Assembly (NCBI GenBank): GCA_964593045.1
Contig: CAZQJQ010000003.1
Span: 1 to 62,276 of the forward strand
From: JAOAHC01 sp964593045
Lineage (GTDB): Bacteria > Bacillota > Clostridia > TANB77 > CAG-465
Reading direction: 5' to 3'
Length of the DNA: 62,276 nucleotides
In this document: positions 53,602-62,259 of the stretch, piece after piece
Layout: the number at the start of each line of letters is the position of its first letter
How positions within the stretch are numbered: position 1 is the stretch's first letter
Notes under the pieces: generated by a model
Told to the model about the DNA's origin: nothing
The model's input: only the letters and a program-made list of their open reading frames with translations
Databases searched by the model: none
Program-made: the position numbers and the translations under genes

Positions 53602-54994
53602 TTATGAATGATAAGCGACAATCCATGGAGTAATTCTTAAACTAACATCGGTTGTGCTAATTATCTGACCAATTGTAAATCCTGAAATGTTTTGTACTCT
53701 GAAATTAGTAGGAGGAGCATTTGCAACAGAAGCTATTCCTGCAGATAGTCCAGCGAGTAAAGAAGCATTTACTTGGTTATATACTACTAAGTAATATAAT
53801 GTATTAGTAAATAAAGTTACTGAATTGATTAAAGGTAATTCAAATAGTCCACCAGATATTGAATTTACTAAATTAGTAACAGCAATTACTTCTGATTGTG
53901 TATTAGATATAGGTTGAAGTATTGCCATTTGAAAATCTCCAACACCTGCACCAATCTGTATTACATATGTAGCCATGTGGTCAACAACCACATCATCTGC
54001 ACTATCAAAAACAAGTGCACCTATTGCTTGATTATTTCCACTTCCTTCATTATATGAAATTTCAAGATTTATATTTGCTATACTGGTTGTTTGAATAAGC
54101 GGTGAAGCATCAGCATCACTTCCAGCAGGCCCAGTTGGTCCAGTAGGCCCTATAAGTCCATCTGTTCCATTAGGTCCAGTAGGCCCAGTCGGTCCCGTTG
54201 GCCCAGTTGCACCATTTGCTCCAGTCGGTCCGGTTGCACCTGTAAGACCTGTATCACCATGAATCCCTTGAGGACCCGTAGGCCCTGTAGGCCCGGTCGG
54301 CCCGGTTGCACCAGTATTACCTATAATACCAGTTGGCCCAGTTGGTCCGATATCACCTTGTATACCTTGAGGCCCAGTTGGTCCTGTTGTGCCAGTAGGA
54401 CCTGTAATTCCAATTCCGGTAGGTCCAGTAGCTCCAGTTGGTCCAACAATTCCATCAACACCAGCAGGTCCGGTAGGTCCAGTGGGTCCAGTCGGTCCGG
54501 TTGCACCTATTCCTGTAGGTCCAGTTGGCCCAACAATTCCATCAACACCAGCAGGTCCAGTAGGTCCAGTAGGCCCTGTAGGCCCAGTAGATCCAGTATT
54601 ACCCATAATACCAGCAGGTCCAGTTGGACCAATATTACCTTGTATACCTTGTAGTCCAGTAGCTCCAGTAGGTCCGAGTAGGACCTATTAATCCACTAGG
54701 CCCAGTCGGTCCAGTACTACCTGTAGCCCCTGTATCACCATGAATTCCTTGAGGTCCAGTGGGTCCAGTCGGTCCAGTTGGTCCTGTGGCACCAACTACT
54801 CCCGTAGGTCCGGTTGCACCAGTCGGTCCAACAATTCCATCAACACCAGCAGGTCCAGTGGGTCCAGTCGGCCCAGTTGGCCCAGTCGCTCCGGTTGCAC
54901 CATTATGTGGACCTGTTGGTCCAGTGGGTCCAGTGGGTCCAGTCGGTCCAGCAGGATAAAAAGGAGGACAGCAATTATTACATTTTATTCTCAT
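53602..54994 (-). pseudogene. Collagen-like surface protein (BclA type), one-base frameshift
   Basis: A collagen-like protein of about 463 residues after frame correction. A short Cys-rich start (MRIKCNNCCPPFYPAG) is followed by ~280 residues of Gly-Pro-Thr-type triplets with regular GVDGIVGPTG and QGIHGDTG breaks, then a ~171-residue C-terminal beta domain with alternating strands (SLRITPWIVAYHS at the end), resembling the trimer-forming domain of BclA exosporium proteins. One extra base at 54676 splits it into two frames (53602-54606 and 54635-54994); removing it gives an unbroken triplet run. Such proteins form fibres on spores or cells. RBS AAGGAG lies before the ATG at 54994. Confidence 0.85.
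54120..54955 (-). repeat. Gly-X-Y collagen triplet repeat region
   Basis: Tandem nine-base units (mostly GPTGPTG-coding) making up the middle of the collagen-like gene. Triplets are Gly-Pro-Thr in the main, with conserved interruptions. Repeat copy number in draft sequence should be treated with caution. Confidence 0.9.
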
Positions 54995-55076
54995 ATTAAC
55001 AACTCCTTAAATAACAGAAGATATGTATAAACAATGTAAGCATTAATTTTTTATAATAGTTTCACTGTTATTAATA

Positions 55077-55103
55077 TATTATATGGATAAGTGTTACATT
55101 TGT
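55077..55103 (-). promoter_or_regulatory. Possible sigma-K-type promoter of the collagen-like gene
   Basis: On the minus strand AC (55103-55102), 16 bases, then CATATAATA (55085-55077), which fits the sigma-K pattern AC-N16-CATANNNTA. It lies about 83 bases before the start of the collagen-like gene. No good TTGACA-type -35 accompanies that TATAAT. The pattern is short and can occur by chance in AT-rich DNA. Confidence 0.4.
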
Positions 55104-55161
55104 TATATCTATTTATTATTATTTCATATATTTAAATTAAAAATATATTATGCTTAAAATA

Positions 55162-55190
55162 TTGACATACAGGATAGTTCAATATATAAT
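55162..55190 (+). promoter_or_regulatory. Strong promoter of pta-ackA
   Basis: TTGACA (55162-55167), a 17-base spacer and TATAAT (55185-55190), a perfect consensus, about 18 bases before the start. Confidence 0.88.
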
Positions 55191-55208
55191 ACTATTGAGG
55201 TGATCATT

Positions 55209-56225
55209 TTGGAACTAAAAGGTGTTGTACTAGATATAGTAAATAAAGCAAAATCAGATAAAAAAAGAATAGTTTTGCCTGAAACAGATGATATAAGAGT
55301 GATTAGTGCTGCTTCATATTTAGCTAAACAAAATATTTGTGATGTTATACTTATAGGCAATGAAAATACAATTTTAAATATTTGTAATGAAAATAATATA
55401 GAACTTGGCATGGATAATGTAACAATAGTAGATCCTCTTAATAACGTAAAAAGAGATAACTATATTAATGCATTTTATGAATTAAGAAAACATAAAGGAG
55501 TTACTATAGAGCAAGCAAGTAAAATATTAGAAGATAATGTATATTTTGGAATGATGATGGTAAAATTAAATGATGCTGATGGACTTGTCAGTGGAGCTGT
55601 TCATTCTACTGCTGACACATTAAGACCAGCTCTTCAGATTATAAAACAAAAAGAGGGTGTTAAGAATGTGTCTTCATTTTTTTTAATGGAAGTTCCAAAT
55701 AAAAAGTTTGGACAAAATGGACTTCTGGTTTTCTCTGATTGTGGTTTAATTGAATTTCCAACAGAAGATGAATTGTGTGATATTGCTATTTCATCTGCAA
55801 ATAGTTTTAGAGATCTTACAAATAGTAGTCCAAAAGTTGCAATGCTTTCATATTCTACAAAAGGTAGTGCTAAAAATGAAGCTGTATCAAAGATATCAAG
55901 AGTTACCGAAAGATTAAAGTATATGAATTTAGATTTTGATGTTGATGGAGAACTTCAATTAGATGCTGCAATAATACCTGAGGTTGCTAATTTAAAAGCT
56001 AAAGATAGTATTGTAGCTGGTAATGCTAATGTACTTATATTTCCAAATATAGAAGCAGGAAATATTGGATATAAATTGGTGCAAAGATTTTCAGATGCTA
56101 TAGCACTTGGTCCTATAACACAAGGACTTGCAAAGCCGGTAAATGATTTATCAAGAGGATGTAATATAGAAGAAATTATTGGTGCTGTCGCTATAACTTG
56201 TTTGCAAGCACAAGAAAGTAAATAA
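55209..56225 (+). CDS. pta: Phosphate acetyltransferase
   Basis: Converts acetyl-CoA and phosphate to acetyl-phosphate and CoA, the first step of acetate fermentation. The 338-residue protein is the single-domain Pta: RIVLPETDDIRVI at the start, DGLVSGAVHSTADTLRPALQII (~residue 123), SYSTKGSAKNEAVSKI (~216), DGELQLDAAIIPEVA (~245) and NVLIFPNIEAGNIGYKL (~274). TTG 55209 is chosen because AGGTGA ends five bases before it; the GTG at 55200 lies inside that site. ackA follows after 17 bases, which confirms the acetyl specificity over phosphate butyryltransferase. A consensus promoter predicts high expression. Confidence 0.95.
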   Translation: MELKGVVLDIVNKAKSDKKRIVLPETDDIRVISAASYLAKQNICDVILIGNENTILNICNENNIELGMDNVTIVDPLNNVKRDNYINAFYELRKHKGVTIEQASKILEDNVYFGMMMVKLNDADGLVSGAVHSTADTLRPALQIIKQKEGVKNVSSFFLMEVPNKKFGQNGLLVFSDCGLIEFPTEDELCDIAISSANSFRDLTNSSPKVAMLSYSTKGSAKNEAVSKISRVTERLKYMNLDFDVDGELQLDAAIIPEVANLKAKDSIVAGNANVLIFPNIEAGNIGYKLVQRFSDAIALGPITQGLAKPVNDLSRGCNIEEIIGAVAITCLQAQESK

Positions 56226-56242
56226 AGAAAGAGAGGATTTTT

Positions 56243-57448
56243 ATGAAAATATTAGTTATAAACTGTGGAAGTTCAACAATTAAATTTCAACTTATTGATA
56301 TGGAAAATGATAATGTAATAGCAAAAGGAAGATGTGATAAAGTAGGATATGAGGATTCAAATATAATATATAAAAATTTAAGAGATTCAAAATCATTAGA
56401 TGAAGTTTTGGTAAAAATGCCTACACATAAAGAAGCAATGGAAGTGTTACTTAATACACTAAAAGATTCTTCTCTTGGCGTTATAGCTTCATTAGATGAA
56501 ATATATGCAGTAGGACATAGGGTAGTTGCAGGTGGCGAAAAGTTTTCAACTGCTGTATTAGTAAATGATAAAGTAATAGAAGAAGTAGCACAGTTATCTG
56601 AACTTGCACCTCTTCATAATCCTGGTGCTGTTATGGGAATTAAGGCAATAATGGAATTGTCGCCAACATTACATAATGTTGTAGTATTTGATACGGCATT
56701 TCATCAAACAATACCACCAGAAAATTATTTATATGCCATAGATAAAAAATATTATGATATGTATAAAATAAGAAGATATGGTGCACACGGTACCTCTTAT
56801 CAATATATTTTAGGCAGACTTGTAAAATTATTAGGAAAACCAGCTGAAGAAATAAATGCAGTAGTATGTCATCTTGGTGGTGGTGCAAGTGTATGTGCAA
56901 TAAAAAACGGAAAATCATATGATACTTCAATGGGATTTACTCCACTTGAAGGTCTTGTAATGGAGACAAGATCTGGGGATATAGATCCTGCAGCTGTTCT
57001 TAAAATAATGGAAAAAGAAAATCTTACTCCATCGCAAATGAATGAAATATTAAACAAAAAATCAGGAAGACTTGCGTTATGTGGAATAGGAGATCAGAGG
57101 GAACTTATAGCTTGTGCAAATGCTGGAAATGAGGAGGCAATGCTTGCAAGAAAGATACAAACAAATAGAACAAAAAAATATATTGGAGCATATATGGCAG
57201 AACTAAACCGAGTTGATGCTATAGTATTTTCTGGAGGTGTCGGAGAGAATAATTTCTGTGAAAGAAAAATGACAATATCAAATATGGAAAATTTGGGAGT
57301 AGTATTAGATGAAAAGTTAAATTTAGAATCATCAGGTAAAGAAGCAAAAATATCTACTGATTTTTCTAAAATTGCAATATATGTTATACCAACTAACGAA
57401 GAGTTAGAAATTGCAAAACAAACTATGGAAGTAGTGAGCCAATGTTAA
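56243..57448 (+). CDS. ackA: Acetate kinase
   Basis: Transfers phosphate from acetyl-phosphate to ADP, giving ATP and acetate: the energy-yielding end of acetate fermentation. The 401-residue ASKHA kinase has VINCGSSTIKFQLI at the start, GHRVVAGGEKF (~residue 93), FDTAFHQTIP (~148), RRYGAHGTSYQY (~177), CHLGGGASVCAIKNG (~206) and FTPLEGLVMETRSGDIDPA. The length is normal. It is coupled to pta upstream, and its end overlaps the M24 peptidase gene by seven bases. RBS GAGAGGA. Confidence 0.97.
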   Translation: MKILVINCGSSTIKFQLIDMENDNVIAKGRCDKVGYEDSNIIYKNLRDSKSLDEVLVKMPTHKEAMEVLLNTLKDSSLGVIASLDEIYAVGHRVVAGGEKFSTAVLVNDKVIEEVAQLSELAPLHNPGAVMGIKAIMELSPTLHNVVVFDTAFHQTIPPENYLYAIDKKYYDMYKIRRYGAHGTSYQYILGRLVKLLGKPAEEINAVVCHLGGGASVCAIKNGKSYDTSMGFTPLEGLVMETRSGDIDPAAVLKIMEKENLTPSQMNEILNKKSGRLALCGIGDQRELIACANAGNEEAMLARKIQTNRTKKYIGAYMAELNRVDAIVFSGGVGENNFCERKMTISNMENLGVVLDEKLNLESSGKEAKISTDFSKIAIYVIPTNEELEIAKQTMEVVSQC

Positions 57449-58662
57449 GTGAAAATATTTTAAAAATTCAGAAATTATTAAAAAAGTATAATAAAGTATG
57501 GTTTATGTGTAATAAGTCTGGTAGTGATAATTTTTTTAGAAAATACATAACAGATAAATTAGATACCGCAACTTATGCTGTTATATCTAAAAATAAATGC
57601 TATCTTTTAGTTCATGAATTAGATAAAAACAATATAGAAGAAATTATTGATGATAATATTACGGTTATAATTTATACAAACTCAGAACAACTAAATAGAT
57701 TTTTAGAAGATATCATTGATGACCTTAGGTTTATAAATCAAATATCACTTACATATTCAACAATGGGTGATGTTGCAATTGATATACTAGGACATGGTGA
57801 ATATATACGTCTTACTAAGAAAATAAAAGACATATATTTTAAGTATAACAAAAAAATAAGGTTTGAATCCGCAGAAAAAATAATATATGAGCTTTCATCA
57901 ACTAAGACACAAATACAAATAGATAGAATGAAATTAGTAGCAAGTATATCATCAAAAATATTAGAAAAAACCTTTGCAAAGATGCAAAGTGGTATGACAG
58001 AAATTGAAATTGCAAATACTATAAGACAAATAACGGAAAATATAATGAAAAAAAATATTGGAGTAAATGAAATTTTTTCATATAAACTGGCATGGGATAA
58101 TTGCCCTATAGTACTTACCGGTATAAATTTATTAAAAGGTGGGCATAGTATTCCAAGTGAAAAAATCTTAAAAAAAGGTGATACAATATATTTTGATTTT
58201 GGAATTTGTGTTAAATTTATAGATGGAGAAGAACTATGTAGTGATATACAAAGAATGGGTTATGTATTAAAAGACACTGAAGAAAAGCCACCTAAAAATG
58301 TTCAAAAAGTATTTAATACATTAGTAAAAGCAATAGAAGATGGAATGGATGAAATGAAACCGGGAGTTAAAGCATATATTATAGATGATATAGTAAGAGG
58401 TGAAATTATAAAAAACGGCTATCCAGACTATAACCATGCTACAGGTCATCCAGTTGGACATTTAGTACATGATTTGGGAGCGATAATTACTTCGAAAATA
58501 AGTAAAAATGCAAACTTGGAGTTTGTGAAATATGGAGTATATACTTTAGAACCTAGAATACAAATAGAAAATGGCGGCTCTATTGAAGAAATGATACTTG
58601 TAACAGAATATGGTGGGCTCCCTTTGTGTGAACCACAAAATGAAATATATTTAGTTAGATAA
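57442..58662 (+). CDS. M24-family (Xaa-Pro aminopeptidase-like) protein
   Basis: A 406-residue protein with an N-terminal creatinase-like domain (~1-150) and a C-terminal 'pita-bread' M24 domain. The five metal ligands are present: Asp in IYFDFGICV (~residue 252), Asp in ELCSDIQRMGY (~266), His in ATGHPVGHLVHD (~335), Glu in YTLEPRIQ (~371) and Glu in GSIEEMILV (~385). It is thus probably an active metal-dependent aminopeptidase, perhaps Xaa-Pro-specific, though substrate cannot be told. Its ATG overlaps the ackA stop by seven bases, and an M18 aminopeptidase gene follows, so peptide use and acetate production seem linked in one operon. Confidence 0.87.
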   Translation: MLSENILKIQKLLKKYNKVWFMCNKSGSDNFFRKYITDKLDTATYAVISKNKCYLLVHELDKNNIEEIIDDNITVIIYTNSEQLNRFLEDIIDDLRFINQISLTYSTMGDVAIDILGHGEYIRLTKKIKDIYFKYNKKIRFESAEKIIYELSSTKTQIQIDRMKLVASISSKILEKTFAKMQSGMTEIEIANTIRQITENIMKKNIGVNEIFSYKLAWDNCPIVLTGINLLKGGHSIPSEKILKKGDTIYFDFGICVKFIDGEELCSDIQRMGYVLKDTEEKPPKNVQKVFNTLVKAIEDGMDEMKPGVKAYIIDDIVRGEIIKNGYPDYNHATGHPVGHLVHDLGAIITSKISKNANLEFVKYGVYTLEPRIQIENGGSIEEMILVTEYGGLPLCEPQNEIYLVR

Positions 58663-58682
58663 GAAAGGTAAGAGGTGATTTT

Positions 58683-60065
58683 ATGCAACTAAAATATGAA
58701 AAGAAAACTGCTTATGAAGATATGACAAAAGAAGAAATTAAAAAAATGAAAGAATATTCAAAAGGTTATATTGATTTTTTGAATAAATGTAAAACTGAAT
58801 ATCTATGTGTTGAATATGCGATAGAAAAATTAGAAGAAAATGGTTTTGTAAATATTTCAACTTTAAGAAGATTAAAGACAGGTGATAAAGTATATTTTGT
58901 AAATAAAGAAAAATCATTATATGCTGCAGTTATTGGAAAAGAAACTATGTTAAATGGTGTAAATATAATAGGAGCACACATAGATAGTCCAAGACTTGAT
59001 TTAAAACCAATGCCGTTATATGAAAAACAAAATATGGGACTGCTAAAAACACAGTATTATGGTGGAATTAAAAAATATCAATGGCTTGCAATTCCACTTG
59101 CAATGTATGGAGTTATATATAACGAAAAAAATGAAAAAATAAACATAGCAATAGGAGGAGAAGATGACACATTATGTTTCACTATAACTGACTTATTACC
59201 ACACCTTGCAAGAGAACAAATGAAATTAACTGCAAATGAATTTATAGATCCAGAGAAAATGTCAATTGTATTTGGAAGCATACAAGATAAAGATGCAAAA
59301 AAAGATAAAATAAAAGAAAATATACTTAAAATTTTAAATAAAAAATATAATATAAAAGAGATAGATTTTGCAAGAAGTGAAATTTCCTTTGTCCCAGCAT
59401 TTAAAGCTAAATACGTAGGAATAGATGAAAGTATGATAGGTGGATATGGTCAAGATGATAGAGTATGTGCCTATGCTACTTTAAAAGCTATAATGGATGT
59501 TGCTTTAGAAACTGAAATTAACAAAACTATTGTTGCAATGATTGTAGATAAAGAAGAAATAGGTAGTGAAGGTAATACTTCAATGAGTAGCCTTACATTT
59601 GATATGTTTATGAAAAAAATGATTGAAAAATCATCTAGTAAAGATACAGAATTATTAGAAGTATATTATAATTCAAAAATGCTATCTGCTGATGTTTCAA
59701 CTTGTGTAGATCCAGAATATGTTGAATTTTCAGATGTGCAAAATGGAAATATATTAGGCTGTGGAGTATCACTTGAAAAATATACAGGTAGTGGTGGAAA
59801 GAGTGGCTCTAGTGATGCAACTGCAAAATATATGGCAGAAGTAATTTCCATATTTGAAAAAAACAACATCTTATTCCAACTTGGAACACTTGGAAAAATA
59901 GGAAAAGGAGGAGGAGGAACTATAGCTTACATACTTGCAAACAAAGGTGTAAATGTTGTGGATTGTGGTACTCCTATACTATCAATGCATGCTCCTTTTG
60001 AAGTTTCAAGTCAAACAGATGTATATATGACATATAAATCATATGTTGCGTTTTTTAAATCATAA
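58683..60065 (+). CDS. M18-family zinc aminopeptidase
   Basis: A 460-residue cytoplasmic aminopeptidase of the M18 family (aspartyl aminopeptidase/ApI type), a dodecameric zinc enzyme that removes N-terminal residues from peptides. Metal and catalytic residues are visible: HID in GAHIDSPRLDLKP (~residue 99), Asp in GGYGQDDRVCAY (~259), Glu-Glu in DKEEIGSEGNTS (~291), Asp in ADVSTCVDPEY (~337) and His in LSMHAPFEVSS (~438). The length is standard. RBS AGAGGTGA. Preceding it by 20 bases is the M24 gene; both follow pta-ackA. Confidence 0.93.
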   Translation: MQLKYEKKTAYEDMTKEEIKKMKEYSKGYIDFLNKCKTEYLCVEYAIEKLEENGFVNISTLRRLKTGDKVYFVNKEKSLYAAVIGKETMLNGVNIIGAHIDSPRLDLKPMPLYEKQNMGLLKTQYYGGIKKYQWLAIPLAMYGVIYNEKNEKINIAIGGEDDTLCFTITDLLPHLAREQMKLTANEFIDPEKMSIVFGSIQDKDAKKDKIKENILKILNKKYNIKEIDFARSEISFVPAFKAKYVGIDESMIGGYGQDDRVCAYATLKAIMDVALETEINKTIVAMIVDKEEIGSEGNTSMSSLTFDMFMKKMIEKSSSKDTELLEVYYNSKMLSADVSTCVDPEYVEFSDVQNGNILGCGVSLEKYTGSGGKSGSSDATAKYMAEVISIFEKNNILFQLGTLGKIGKGGGGTIAYILANKGVNVVDCGTPILSMHAPFEVSSQTDVYMTYKSYVAFFKS

Positions 60066-60114
60066 AAAACTAAAATAAATAAAGATTAAAATAAGAAAAA
60101 TTTATTAAAAAACA

Positions 60115-60143
60115 TTGAAAAAATATTATATTTGATATAAAAT
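60115..60143 (+). promoter_or_regulatory. Promoter of the 52-residue membrane protein gene
   Basis: TTGAAA (60115-60120), a 17-base spacer and TAAAAT (60138-60143). Confidence 0.65.
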
Positions 60144-60170
60144 TTAAATGTAGATATAGGGGGTATACAA

Positions 60171-60329
60171 ATGGAAAAAAGAAAATATATATTAGGGACT
60201 TTTTTAGTAATAATAATAGTTGAACTTTTAGCTTTAATAGGATTGCTTGTATATGTAAATTTCTTTAAAGATACAAATGATACAGGAATAATATCAAAAA
60301 CAAACACTAGTATTGTAGCTGATTATTAA
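60171..60329 (+). CDS. Small single-pass membrane protein (52 residues)
   Basis: A short gene with its own promoter, an AGGGGGT binding site (60157-60163) and a terminator. The protein starts MEKRKYILG and continues with one long hydrophobic helix (~residues 9-31), then a short polar tail of about 20 residues (Asn, Asp, Thr, Ser). By the positive-inside rule the tail faces outward. There is no family I recognise. The well-formed signals on both sides support its being a real gene despite its length. Confidence 0.7.
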   Translation: MEKRKYILGTFLVIIIVELLALIGLLVYVNFFKDTNDTGIISKTNTSIVADY

Positions 60330-60362
60330 TATTAATTTAGTACGTACATAAATATTACAGAG

Positions 60363-60385
60363 CTGTACAATTATGTACAGTTTTT
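60363..60385 (+). terminator. Rho-independent terminator
   Basis: CTGTAC (60363-60368) pairs with GTACAG (60375-60380), a six-base loop, then five Ts. Confidence 0.8.
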
Positions 60386-60477
60386 CTGTTTTTAAAAATA
60401 AATAAAAAAACTATCATTTTTTACATAAATATGATATAATAATTTAAAAATGAAAATACTAATAAAGGTGATTAAAT

Positions 60478-62172
60478 TTGGATAATAATATTATAAACAA
60501 AAATAGATATAAAAAAATAACAAGAAATGATAAAGTAAAGAAAAATACAAAGGCTTTAAAAAAAGTAAAAAAAGTAAGCACGTATAAAGATTTTAACAAG
60601 AAAAATATTGTTAAAAAAGAAAATGTAAATTATAAAAATATAAATATAGATAACAATAAAAATAAAAAGAAAAAAATTAAAAAATCAAAAATTTTAAAAA
60701 TTGTAATCGCTATATTTGTTTTAGTATTAATAACATATGTATCAAGAAATATTGAAAACATAGAAGATAGTCCAATTTTAAAAGTATTTTCTTCAAATGA
60801 CAAAAACACTAAAACATCAAATTATGATTTTAAAATAGCAATAAATAATTTAGGAGATACTAACTATATAAATATAACAAATATAGTAGCAAACGAATTT
60901 TTGAAAAAATCCAACCTTTCTCTTTTAACATATGATAAAGAATATAATATACATTATGAGGTTGCAAAGAATATTGAAAAAACAAATAATAAAGAATATT
61001 GGATAGAACTAAAATCAGAATATAAAGTAAGTTTAGATGATATTGTAAATAGCATAAATAAAATTAAAGAAGCAAAAGAAAAAAATGTATATTATGCTAA
61101 TTTAAAAAATATATCAGAAGTTAAGATAGAAAATGAAAAACTAAAAATTACACTAACATCAGATGATCCCTATTTTATATACTCACTTAATTTTCCTATA
61201 TATGAAACAGATGCTTTTAACGATAATAATAAATATACATTTAGTAGCCAATCAAATGAAAATTTAATAAAATATATAAGAAATGACAATAATTCTAATG
61301 AAATTTTAAAAAGCATAAATATAACAAACTATTCAGATTACGATAAAATGATAGAAGATTTTAGAAACAATAGTATTGACATGTTTTTATCTTCATCATA
61401 TAACACAATGCAATTATTAGGAAAACATGAATATGGTATAAAAAAATACAGAAATGGTGAGACAGTTTTTTTGCTTGGAAATAAAGAATCTACATTATTT
61501 AAACAAAAAGAAATTAGGCAAGCACTTGCATATGGAATAAATAGAGACGAACTAATAAAAAAATTAGAATCTACTTATGCAGAATTAATAGACATTCCAT
61601 TTATTTATTCTACTGTAAAATACAAATATGACTTAACAGGTGCAAAAAATGGACTTATTGCTGCATCATGGAAACAGATAAATAATAACATATATAGTAA
61701 AAAAATTGATGACAAGGATATAACGGCAGATTTAAAAATGTTAGTTATAAAAGATGATACAAATAAAAAAATAATAGCAGAAGGAATAAAAGAAATGATG
61801 CTTGAAATAGGTATAAATATAAATATTGAATACTTAAATGAAGAAGAAATAAATGAAAAAATTGAAAAATCAGAATATGATCTTCTTCTTACCACACTAT
61901 ATATTGGAGATAATCCAAATATAGAATATATAAAAAAATATTTAAATATAAATGAAGATACAGATAAAGCATTTAAAAACTTTGAAAACTCTGACATATT
62001 AAATGTATCTACAAATTTACAAAATCTACAGAATATACTATCACAGGAAATAGCATGTATTGGAATATATGCAAAAGATACAAATGTTGTATATCAAACA
62101 TATGTTAAAGGAATAGAAGATATTGGATATATGAAAATATTTGATAATATAGATAATATTAGTGTAGAGTAA
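60478..62172 (+). CDS. Membrane-anchored family-5 solute-binding protein-like
   Basis: A 564-residue protein. A Lys/Asn-rich cytoplasmic start (~residues 1-74) is followed by one membrane helix (~75-90), then a domain resembling peptide/nickel-type extracellular solute-binding proteins (SBP_bac_5): FKQKEIRQALAYGINRDELIKKL (~residue 343), YSTVKYKYDLTGAKNGLIAA and VIKDDTNKKIIAEGIKEMMLEIGININIEYL. Normal members are secreted or lipid-anchored through a Cys; this one is held by a helix and carries a long basic tail, and no transporter genes are visible. It may bind peptides or act as a sensor. Start TTG 60478 with AGGTGA six bases upstream; TATAAT at 60435-60440. Confidence 0.78.
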   Translation: MDNNIINKNRYKKITRNDKVKKNTKALKKVKKVSTYKDFNKKNIVKKENVNYKNINIDNNKNKKKKIKKSKILKIVIAIFVLVLITYVSRNIENIEDSPILKVFSSNDKNTKTSNYDFKIAINNLGDTNYINITNIVANEFLKKSNLSLLTYDKEYNIHYEVAKNIEKTNNKEYWIELKSEYKVSLDDIVNSINKIKEAKEKNVYYANLKNISEVKIENEKLKITLTSDDPYFIYSLNFPIYETDAFNDNNKYTFSSQSNENLIKYIRNDNNSNEILKSINITNYSDYDKMIEDFRNNSIDMFLSSSYNTMQLLGKHEYGIKKYRNGETVFLLGNKESTLFKQKEIRQALAYGINRDELIKKLESTYAELIDIPFIYSTVKYKYDLTGAKNGLIAASWKQINNNIYSKKIDDKDITADLKMLVIKDDTNKKIIAEGIKEMMLEIGININIEYLNEEEINEKIEKSEYDLLLTTLYIGDNPNIEYIKKYLNINEDTDKAFKNFENSDILNVSTNLQNLQNILSQEIACIGIYAKDTNVVYQTYVKGIEDIGYMKIFDNIDNISVE

Positions 62173-62180
62173 AATTTTAT

Positions 62181-62212
62181 TACAGGTATAGAAATATATC
62201 TGTATTTTTTTT
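62181..62212 (+). terminator. Rho-independent terminator with GAAA loop
   Basis: A perfect 10-base stem (62181-62190 with 62195-62204), a GAAA loop and eight Ts. Its core is identical over 20 bases to the spoVS terminator. Confidence 0.92.
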
Positions 62213-62230
62213 AAAAATACAAAAAAACTA

Positions 62231-62259
62231 TTGAAAAAAGATTTAGTATATGATAATAT
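62231..62259 (+). promoter_or_regulatory. Possible promoter of a gene beyond the window
   Basis: TTGAAA (62231-62236), a 17-base spacer and TAATAT (62254-62259). The gene it would serve is outside the window. Confidence 0.4.

Noticed and set aside
53246..54691. Long open frames on the plus strand through the collagen-like region, some with Gly/Pro/Val or Ser/Arg repeats
   Set aside because: They are mirror readings of the Gly-X-Y triplets on the minus strand; no binding sites, and the minus frame has a start, RBS and a real C-terminal domain.
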